A stretch of 8,406 nt of DNA from Bryobacterales bacterium (GTDB lineage: Bacteria; Acidobacteriota; Terriglobia; Bryobacterales; Bryobacteraceae), in NCBI GenBank assembly GCA_016789785.1, contig JAEUQE010000083.1:24595-33000 (forward strand), given 5' to 3'. Positions within the stretch are counted from its first letter, which is position 1; each line of letters begins with the position of its first letter. Position numbers and translations under genes: made by a program. The notes beneath the pieces are model-generated. The model saw only the letters and a program-made list of their open reading frames with translations. It was not told where the DNA came from and did not search any database. This document shows, in pieces, positions 1 to 5,635 of this stretch.

Positions 1-98
1 GCCGACGGCGTCACAATGGTGCGAGGACCGATAAAGATCTTCCGGTTCTCGCGAATTGCGAGACGCACATCCGCCTCACAAACAAAATCGACAATTGC
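1..98 (-). other. Unidentified C-terminal segment of the aldehyde dehydrogenase, cut by the window edge
   Basis: Residues 581-612 after the last proline run contain [12 protein letters not shown], then a basic [13 protein letters not shown] stretch. The composition changes sharply from disordered Pro/Ala to a mix typical of a folded helix-strand unit. The TPSA-like end faintly recalls segments in some BMC-associated proteins, but I cannot name a family. It may be the start of another domain or a third interaction motif. The continuation is outside the window. Confidence 0.4.
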
Positions 99-1838
99 GG
101 GTGGCGGTGGTACGGGAATCGCCGCGGCCGTTGCCGCGGCAGGTTGAGGCGCGGGCTCAGCCACGGCCGGCGCAGGTTTGGTTGCCGCAGGTTGCGCGGG
201 CAAAGAGCATCCGCAGGTGCCCGTCGCCACTGGAGCGCTCACGGTCGGGCCAGGGGCGCCCTTACTCGAAAGAAAACGGTCAACCACGCTGGTCGCGATT
301 GCCGTTGATGAAACTGGCGTTGCGGAAGCAACAGGGCGCGCCGGGGCCGCGGCGGCAGGCTGCGGCGGCGCGGACTTCACCGAACCGATGCCACGTTGAG
401 CAAGATACTTCTCCACGGCCGCGACCACGGTATTGCGCTCCACAGACGCCGTGGCAGGAGCGGGCTCCTTCGAAAATGCGTCTTCCGCACGCCGCACGGC
501 CCACGCGACGCGCTTGATGTTGAACAGATGCTGAGGGCCTACGTTGTCGGATGTGATGTTGCCCGCAATCGCTCCGCAGCCCAACGTCATGGACGGCTGC
601 AGATTCGTCGTGATGCCCGTCGATCCCTGCGGCGATGGTGTATTCACCAGCACGCGAAACGCCGGCATGCGCTTCGCAAAAGCCATAATGTTCGCGTCGC
701 TCTGCGAGTAGATCACGCAGGTGTGACCCAACCCGCCGAATTTCAGGATCGCTTCGCAAGCATCCACAGCGGCGTTGAAATCGGAGACAAAGTAGACGGC
801 GAGCACGGGCGAAAGCTTCTCCGCCGACAACGGATGCTGCTTGCCCACGCCGTGAATCTCAGCGGCAAGAATCGACGCATCGGACGGCACTTCGAAACCG
901 GCCATTTTCGCGATGGTCTGCGGCGATTGTCCCACGCAATCCGCATTGACAACCAACTTGTCATTCAGCAGAACACGAGACAGAACCTTGCCCTGGTCTT
1001 CACTGCACAGATAAGCCTTCCGCGCTCTCAACTCGGCAAGCATGCGCTCGCGCAACGCGATGGGTGCGACAACCGTCTGTTCGCTCGAACAAACTGTGCC
1101 ATAGTCGAACGATTTGCCTTCCACCACTTTGCTGATTGCGTCAGTGAGGTCCGCGGTCTCATCAATCAGCACAGGCACATTGCCCGGCCCTACGCCGAAC
1201 GCGGGTTTGCCGCTCGAGTACGCTGCGCGAACAATGCCCGCGCCACCGGTGGAGAGAATCACGCCCGTGCGCGGATGCCGCATCAGAGCATTCGTGCCTT
1301 CGATGGAGGCGTGATTGATGCATTGAATGAGATCCGGCGGAGCACCGGCCCGCACCGCGGCCTGCAGGAGAATATCCACGGTCGCGCAGGTGCTCACTTT
1401 CGCGCGTGGATGCGGACTCAACACAATCCCGTTGCCCGCCTTCAGCGACACAATGCTCTTATAGATGGCGGTCGACGTTGGATTCGTTGTCGGCAGAATG
1501 GCGGCCACCACGCCAACCGGCTCCGCGATCTCCACAATCTTCTCTTCCTTGAGTTCGCGAATCACACCGATGGTCTTCATGCCGCGGATGCGCCTCGGCA
1601 GAACGTCAGCATTCAGCAGGTTCTTCGCCACCTTGCCGGGAACATTGCCGTAGCCGGTTTCCTGAACCGCCATCTCAGCAAGACGGTGGGCCTCGGCGCG
1701 CGCCGCCGCAGCCATCGTCTCCACCACGTGGTCTACCTGTTCCTGATTGAATTTTCGATACTCCAGGAATGCCGCATAGGCCTTGTCGACCTTGGTGCGC
1801 ACTTCCTGGATCGAAAGGAGGTCGTTATCGTGCAACAT
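1..1838 (-). CDS. CoA-acylating aldehyde dehydrogenase of a bacterial microcompartment, with long C-terminal extension (3' partial)
   Basis: The product should oxidise an aldehyde to acyl-CoA with NAD+ and CoA, as EutE, PduP and the AdhE N-terminal domain do, probably inside a microcompartment lumen. From the ATG at 1838, 612 codons are open to the window edge with no stop. The core spans about residues 1-455. It has PTTN (Asn119), STGGAG (196-201), GVGPGN (215-220) followed by IDETAD, and the catalytic Cys250 in GTVCSSEQ, very close to the AdhE motif. After the core comes a Pro/Ala-rich tail of at least 155 residues with two amphipathic helices (466-484 and 511-527), a CGC motif at 542-544 and a third ordered-looking segment from about 581. 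Such tails are not part of the ordinary enzyme and resemble BMC encapsulation signals. The start lies 21 bases after the shell-gene stop, with AAGG nine bases upstream. The true C-terminus is missing. The family is secure; the aldehyde substrate is unknown. Confidence 0.93.
   Translation of the reverse strand, partial: MLHDNDLLSIQEVRTKVDKAYAAFLEYRKFNQEQVDHVVETMAAAARAEAHRLAEMAVQETGYGNVPGKVAKNLLNADVLPRRIRGMKTIGVIRELKEEKIVEIAEPVGVVAAILPTTNPTSTAIYKSIVSLKAGNGIVLSPHPRAKVSTCATVDILLQAAVRAGAPPDLIQCINHASIEGTNALMRHPRTGVILSTGGAGIVRAAYSSGKPAFGVGPGNVPVLIDETADLTDAISKVVEGKSFDYGTVCSSEQTVVAPIALRERMLAELRARKAYLCSEDQGKVLSRVLLNDKLVVNADCVGQSPQTIAKMAGFEVPSDASILAAEIHGVGKQHPLSAEKLSPVLAVYFVSDFNAAVDACEAILKFGGLGHTCVIYSQSDANIMAFAKRMPAFRVLVNTPSPQGSTGITTNLQPSMTLGCGAIAGNITSDNVGPQHLFNIKRVAWAVRRAEDAFSKEPAPATASVERNTVVAAVEKYLAQRGIGSVKSAPPQPAAAAPARPVASATPVSSTAIATSVVDRFLSSKGAPGPTVSAPVATGTCGCSLPAQPAATKPAPAVAEPAPQPAAATAAAIPVPPPPAIVDFVCEADVRLAIRENRKIFIGPRTIVTPS
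258..308 (-). other. Predicted encapsulation peptide 2, a near copy of the first
   Basis: These bases encode residues 511-527, [17 protein letters not shown]. The last nine residues, VDRFLSSKG, align with VEKYLAQRG of the first helix at a 44-residue offset, with every difference except Q/S conservative and Val, Leu and Gly identical. Proline-rich linkers flank it on both sides. It is read as a second targeting or shell-contact helix; this is inference. Confidence 0.55.
387..443 (-). other. Predicted encapsulation peptide 1 in the aldehyde dehydrogenase tail
   Basis: These bases encode residues 466-484, [19 protein letters not shown], an amphipathic helix with Val/Ala/Tyr/Leu on one face and charged residues on the other. 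Pro/Ala-rich sequence lies on its C-terminal side and the enzyme core on the other. Short amphipathic helices joined by flexible linkers are the established form of BMC cargo-targeting peptides. The assignment rests on composition and the adjacent shell gene only. Confidence 0.65.
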
Positions 1839-1859
1839 GACACCCCGCCTTGCGCGGAA

Positions 1860-2153
1860 CTATCCAGCCGCCTTCTCGCCCTTCTTCGCGCCAGGCAGGA
1901 TCTTCTCAACTTCCTCGTGTGGATTCGGAATCACGTGCACCGAAACCAGTTCCCCGACGCGCCGGGCGGCGGCAGCGCCCGCATCGGTAGCCGCTTTCAC
2001 CGCGCCTACGTCACCGCGCACCGTGACCGTGACGAAGCCTGCGCCGATGAACTCCTTGCCTGTCAGGGTGACGTTCGCGGTCTTCACCATCGCGTCGGCT
2101 GCTTCGATCGCGCCCACCAATCCCTTCGTCTCAACCATCCCGAGGGCTTCCAT
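1860..2153 (-). CDS. BMC-H hexameric microcompartment shell protein (PduA/EutM type)
   Basis: This 97-residue protein is a single BMC domain (Pfam BMC, PF00936) that should form hexamers tiling a microcompartment shell. The start [22 protein letters not shown], the DAMVKTANV stretch with the edge lysine (Lys24), the [18 protein letters not shown] block and the ending [14 protein letters not shown] match PduA and EutM closely. The chosen ATG gives the canonical N-terminus and has GAGG eight bases upstream; the frame stays open further upstream but with non-homologous sequence. Two positions differ from PduA: the pore loop reads IGAG (Ala38) instead of IGSG, and the arginine of VIPRPH at the hexamer edge is Asn77. 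The gene is followed by the aldehyde dehydrogenase, so it belongs to a metabolosome operon. Other shell genes (pentamer, trimer) are not in the window. Confidence 0.96.
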   Translation of the reverse strand: MEALGMVETKGLVGAIEAADAMVKTANVTLTGKEFIGAGFVTVTVRGDVGAVKAATDAGAAAARRVGELVSVHVIPNPHEEVEKILPGAKKGEKAAG

Positions 2154-2228
2154 GCCTTGATCCTCGACTTTGTGTGTGATTTCGAATCTCCACCGTACCA
2201 CAATTGATGCGGGATATACTGGGGACTC
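2154..2228. promoter_or_regulatory. Divergent intergenic region, probable promoters for both arms
   Basis: These 75 bases are the only clear intergenic gap between the two divergent operons, so promoters for both probably lie here or just inside the first genes. An AT-rich GATATACT (2213-2220) gives TATACT on the plus strand and TATATC on the minus strand, both resembling a -10 box. On the plus strand it sits directly before the GGGG ribosome site of the enolase-family gene, leaving almost no leader. On the minus strand a weak TTCGAT lies 18 bases upstream. No convincing -35 box or clear operator palindrome was found. Confidence 0.4.
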
Positions 2229-3467
2229 ATGCGCATATCGAAGGTGCAGGCGTTCCTGCTCTCCTATCCGCTGCCGCAGCCGCTCAAGATGCAGTATTTC
2301 GGCGGGGAACGTACGATCCTCAAGCGCGATGCCATGCTCATCCGGATCGAGACGGAAAGCGGGTTCACGGGCTATGGGCCGGGCGCCGCGAGCGAACACT
2401 GGAAAAGCCGGATCGAAACGGAGATCGCTTCATTTCTCATCGGACGCATCGCGATGGATCCCGACGCGCTGCGGGTACGCTTTGTCGAGCAGTACGGCAG
2501 CGATGCCGAATTGATCAAGATCTACTCGTGTCTGGAAGTCGCGCTCTATGATCTGGTGGGCAAGTCGCGCAATCTGCCGGTGAGTGAATTGCTTGGCGGT
2601 CGCGTGCGTGATCGCATCCAGCTCTACGGCAGCGCCGGCATGTACATGGATCCCGAAGGCTATGCCGCCGAAGCGAAACTCTGCCAGGAGATGGGATTCA
2701 GCGCGTACAAGATGCGTCCCGCCATGGGTCCCGATGCCGACCTGGAGGCGGTTCGCAAGATGCGCGAAGCCACCGGGACGGGCTTCGGCCTGATGATCGA
2801 CGCTCACACATGGTGGCGCATGGGCGATCGCAGTTACACGCAGGACACCGTGGAGCAACTCGCCGGCGAAATGAGCGAGCACGAACTCGTTTGGCTCGAA
2901 GAGCCGCTCGATCCCCACAATCACGATGCCTACCGGAAGCTCAAGGAGCGCGATCTGGTCCCGCTCGCCTCCGGTGAGCATGAGCCGGATGAAGCAGGCT
3001 TCCTCGATCTGCTGATCGGCCCCTGTGTGGACTACGTGCAGATGGATGTCGTATGCCAGGGCGGATTCGGGCTTGGCCGCAGGCTCTTCGGCGCATTGGA
3101 AGCCGCCGGATTGCGATTCGCGTTTCATAGCTGGGGCACAGCGCTCGAAGTGATCGCAGCCGCGCAAATCGGGATTTGTTGGCCGGAGAGCGTCGTCGAG
3201 TGGCTGGAGTATCCCTGCTACACGACGGCCGAAAGAAAGTTCATGTACCCTTGGCCGCTGGCTGAGGACATTCTGAAGAACCCGCTGGAAATCGTCAACG
3301 GCGATCTGGTGGTGCCGGCGAAGCCAGGCCTTGGTGTGGATGTCGACGAAAGCGTGATCGAGAAGTATCCCTGGCTTCCTGGTCCCTGGTCCTATTTCAC
3401 ACTGATCTCACCGAACCAGACGTTTGCCGTTACTTCCGATCACAGCGTAAAAATGGTTCCTCAGTAG
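2229..3467 (+). CDS. Enolase-superfamily enzyme, mandelate racemase/muconate lactonizing subgroup (probable sugar-acid dehydratase or racemase)
   Basis: This 412-residue protein has the two-part fold of the family: an N-terminal capping domain (about 1-125) and a TIM-barrel (about 130-370). Visible active-site elements are Lys161-Met-Arg163 at the end of the second strand; metal ligands Asp191 (MIDAHTWW), Glu224 or Glu225 (WLEEP) and Glu250 (SGEHE); and an Asp273/His300 pair (QMDVVCQGG and FHSWGT). The pair has the same 27-residue spacing as the catalytic dyad of mandelate racemase. Family members abstract the proton alpha to a carboxylate, most often in sugar-acid dehydration; the substrate here is not readable. 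The last 25 residues are an unusual tail. The ATG has GGGG four bases upstream. It is the first gene of the plus-strand operon and diverges from the shell gene, so a catabolic link to the microcompartment is possible but unproven. Confidence 0.9.
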   Translation: MRISKVQAFLLSYPLPQPLKMQYFGGERTILKRDAMLIRIETESGFTGYGPGAASEHWKSRIETEIASFLIGRIAMDPDALRVRFVEQYGSDAELIKIYSCLEVALYDLVGKSRNLPVSELLGGRVRDRIQLYGSAGMYMDPEGYAAEAKLCQEMGFSAYKMRPAMGPDADLEAVRKMREATGTGFGLMIDAHTWWRMGDRSYTQDTVEQLAGEMSEHELVWLEEPLDPHNHDAYRKLKERDLVPLASGEHEPDEAGFLDLLIGPCVDYVQMDVVCQGGFGLGRRLFGALEAAGLRFAFHSWGTALEVIAAAQIGICWPESVVEWLEYPCYTTAERKFMYPWPLAEDILKNPLEIVNGDLVVPAKPGLGVDVDESVIEKYPWLPGPWSYFTLISPNQTFAVTSDHSVKMVPQ

Positions 3468-3469
3468 TT

Positions 3470-3473
3470 GGAG
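3470..3473 (+). promoter_or_regulatory. Ribosome binding site supporting the GTG start of the deacetylase
   Basis: GGAG lies four bases before the GTG at 3478 and just after the TAG of the preceding gene. The spacing is short but it is the only candidate, and it supports GTG rather than a later start because the downstream sequence keeps the hydrophobic N-terminus. Confidence 0.5.
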
Positions 3474-3477
3474 TGTC

Positions 3478-4206
3478 GTGGCTGGTTTGATCATTCCGGA
3501 GATCGTGACGGGCGGCGCCCTGATTGCCGGCGCAACGCTGGCCTATGGAGTGCGCTATCCCGGATCGAGCCTTTTCGCCCCATCCATCACAAGAGGGCCG
3601 CGAAACCGGAAGGCTGTCGCCATTACCTTCGATGACGGACCCAGCGAGTCCACACCGGAGCTTCTGAAATTGCTCGAAGCCAATCATGCCCGATGCACCT
3701 TCTTTCAATGCGGCCATCATGTCGAACGCCTGCCCGGGATCGCTAGGCAGGTGATTGCATCGGGTCATGAAATCGGCAACCACACCTACTCACACGCGCC
3801 TTTGTACTTGCGGCCTGCGCAATTTATCGCAGACGAGTTGTACCTCGCGCAAGATGCGATCTACCGCATTACGGGCGTGATCCCCGCTGTCTTCCGACCA
3901 ACCTACGGAGCACGATGGTTCGGCCTCCGGCGCGCCCTCCGCCACTTCGAAATGAAGTGCATCATGTGGTCCGTGCTTGGATTGGATTGGAAACTCAACG
4001 CCAACCAGATCCACGGACGTCTGGGCAAAGGCATTCGCAACGGCGCGATCCTCTGTCTGCACGACGGACGGGAACTTGCCGAGCGCCCCGACATCCGTCC
4101 TACAATCGAAGCTATTAGCCGTTTGCTCCCGGAGCTGCGGGAGAAAGGATACGAGCTCGTTAGAGTCAGCGATTTACTATGCCAGACGACATCACCCAAC
4201 GCGTGA
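3478..4206 (+). CDS. Polysaccharide deacetylase (NodB homology domain, CE4)
   Basis: The 242-residue product should remove N- or O-acyl groups from a glycan using a divalent metal. A weakly hydrophobic N-terminal stretch (about 4-24) may be a membrane anchor or uncleaved signal; no clear signal-peptidase site is seen. The NodB domain starts near residue 45. Motif 1 is TFDDGP (Asp52, Asp53), motif 2 is NHTYSH (metal ligands His102 and His106), motif 3 is RPTYG (140-144), motif 4 is GLDW with Asp170-Trp171, and motif 5 is LCLHDG (His195, Asp196). All catalytic and metal residues are present, so it is likely active. It starts with GTG ten bases after the enolase-family gene and its last 28 bases overlap the carrier protein gene. 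Its substrate could be peptidoglycan, an exopolysaccharide or a glycolipid. The fold is certain, the target unknown. Confidence 0.93.
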   Translation: MAGLIIPEIVTGGALIAGATLAYGVRYPGSSLFAPSITRGPRNRKAVAITFDDGPSESTPELLKLLEANHARCTFFQCGHHVERLPGIARQVIASGHEIGNHTYSHAPLYLRPAQFIADELYLAQDAIYRITGVIPAVFRPTYGARWFGLRRALRHFEMKCIMWSVLGLDWKLNANQIHGRLGKGIRNGAILCLHDGRELAERPDIRPTIEAISRLLPELREKGYELVRVSDLLCQTTSPNA

Positions 4207-4433
4207 TCAAGGTCATCGCGAAAACACAACACATGCCGGCCGATCAGATCAAACCGGAGAGCACGTTCGAAGAACTGAAGATTGATTCGCTCGACGGGAT
4301 CAACATCGTCTTCAATCTCGAGAACGAGTTCGACGTCACGATCCCCGACGAGGCCGCCAAGACCATCCGCGGAGTCCCCGATGTAGTGGAGGGAATTGAG
4401 AAACTGCTTGCCGAGAAAGCCGCCAGCGCATGA
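4179..4433 (+). CDS. Acyl carrier protein
   Basis: This 84-residue acidic protein carries acyl intermediates on a phosphopantetheine arm. The attachment site is Ser37 in the IDSLDG motif. Four-helix character is visible: helix 1 at about 3-15, the Ser37-led helix 2 with INIVFNLENEF, and the final helix VPDVVEGIEKLLAE. The sequence after the serine (DSLDGINIVF) differs from the DSLDTVEL of housekeeping AcpP, which suggests a specialised carrier. The start at 4179 gives the standard ACP N-terminus although it lies 28 bases inside the deacetylase gene. No strong ribosome site is present, so translation is probably coupled to the deacetylase. The stop overlaps the ketosynthase start as ATGA. The direct pairing with a ketosynthase indicates that the two work together. 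Confidence 0.95.
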   Translation: MPDDITQRVIKVIAKTQHMPADQIKPESTFEELKIDSLDGINIVFNLENEFDVTIPDEAAKTIRGVPDVVEGIEKLLAEKAASA

Positions 4434-5635
4434 GCCGTAGAGTGGTGGTCACCGGCATCGGCGTGATCTGCGCATGTGGAAAGAACGCCGCGGAGTTCTG
4501 GGAGTCGCTTCGCAACGGCAAGGACGGCTCGACGCCACTGGAAGAATTCCCCGGTTTGCGATTTCCCAATGCCGCGCGGGTGCGTCCCTACGCATCCACG
4601 GAATACTTCAGCGAGCGTGACGTTGATCATCTCGATCTGGTGGCGCAGTTTGGTGTGATCGCGGCGCGTGAGGCGATCCGCTCCTCGGGCTTGGAATGGA
4701 GTGATTCGCTCAAGGAATCCACGGGCGTGATCACGGGCTGCTGCGTGGGCGGTAAACTCACGGAGGACCACGCATTCCGCGACCTCTATCAGGACAAGAA
4801 GATGCGCTTCCATCCCATGATCGTGCCGCGTACCATGGCCAACGCCGGCGCAAGCGCGATCAGCATGGAGTACGGATTCACGGGACCGTCGTTCACTTAC
4901 TCCACTGCCTGCTCTTCCTCGAATCACGCCATCGCGCAGGCGTTCTGGATGCTGCGTCAAGGCACGCTGGAGGTCGCCGTCGCGGGGGGCCATGAAGCGC
5001 CATTCACGCTCGGCCATCTGAAAGCGTGGGAAGCACTGCGTGTGGTTTCGCCCGACGTGTGCCGTCCCTTTTCGAAAGAACGGCGAGGTATGATTCTCGG
5101 CGAAGGCGGCGCGATGTTCGTACTTGAGACATTGGAGCACGCGCAGGCACGCGGTGCGAAGATCTATGCCGAGATCACAGGCGCGGGGATGAATGCGGAC
5201 GCGCATCATCTCACTCAGCCCTCGCCGGCGGGTGCGGCACGAGCCATGCGCATGGCCCTCACCGATGCGGGACTCAAGCCTGAAGCCATCGGCTATGTCA
5301 ACGCGCATGGCACGGGCACCCAAGCCAATGATGCCACCGAATCCCACGCCTTGCGCGCGGTGTTCGGTAGCCACTGCGATAACCTGCCGGTGAGTTCCAC
5401 CAAGTCCATGCATGGCCACACGCTCGGCGCGGCCGGTGCGCTGGAAGCTGCTGCGACGGTACTCGCATTGCATCATGGCGTTCTTCCACCCACCGCGAAC
5501 TTCGGCACTCCCGACCCGGACTGCCCTTTGGACGTGATCGCGAACGAAGCCCGGAAGGCGGAGCCTGAGTACGCGATCTCCAATTCGTTCGCATTCGGCG
5601 GCCTCAACGCCGTAGTCATCTTCCGGCGATGTTGA
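4430..5635 (+). CDS. Beta-ketoacyl-ACP synthase, FabF (KAS II) type
   Basis: This 401-residue ketosynthase condenses an acyl chain with malonyl-ACP in the cytoplasm. It starts with the canonical RRVVVTGIGVI. It has the nucleophile Cys161 in STACSSS, His293 in NAHGTGT, Lys325 in SSTKS, His330 in MHGHTLGAAGA and the gating-loop signature NSFAFGGLNA near the C-terminus. The full catalytic set means it is an active condensing enzyme, not a chain-length-factor partner, and its length is close to E. coli FabF. The gene overlaps the carrier protein by 4 bases and the histidine kinase by 7. No ketoreductase, dehydratase or malonyltransferase is nearby, so it either borrows the cell's own fatty-acid enzymes or makes a short, specialised extension. 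It could equally belong to a small polyketide or modified-lipid pathway. The class is certain; the product is not. Confidence 0.95.
   Translation: MSRRVVVTGIGVICACGKNAAEFWESLRNGKDGSTPLEEFPGLRFPNAARVRPYASTEYFSERDVDHLDLVAQFGVIAAREAIRSSGLEWSDSLKESTGVITGCCVGGKLTEDHAFRDLYQDKKMRFHPMIVPRTMANAGASAISMEYGFTGPSFTYSTACSSSNHAIAQAFWMLRQGTLEVAVAGGHEAPFTLGHLKAWEALRVVSPDVCRPFSKERRGMILGEGGAMFVLETLEHAQARGAKIYAEITGAGMNADAHHLTQPSPAGAARAMRMALTDAGLKPEAIGYVNAHGTGTQANDATESHALRAVFGSHCDNLPVSSTKSMHGHTLGAAGALEAAATVLALHHGVLPPTANFGTPDPDCPLDVIANEARKAEPEYAISNSFAFGGLNAVVIFRRC

Noticed and set aside
396..2207. A 603-codon open frame on the plus strand across the dehydrogenase and shell genes
   Set aside because: It lies antisense to two genes with clear family motifs, its protein is rich in Arg, His and Ala with no domain-like pattern, and long antisense frames are common in GC-rich coding DNA.
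1860..2399. A longer version of the shell protein starting about 82 codons upstream
   Set aside because: The extra part overlaps the divergent enolase-family gene, has no homology to BMC proteins, and the internal ATG at 2153 gives the canonical N-terminus with a good ribosome site.
4430..5635. Ketosynthase as an inactive chain-length factor of a type II polyketide system
   Set aside because: The nucleophilic Cys161 and both active-site histidines are present.
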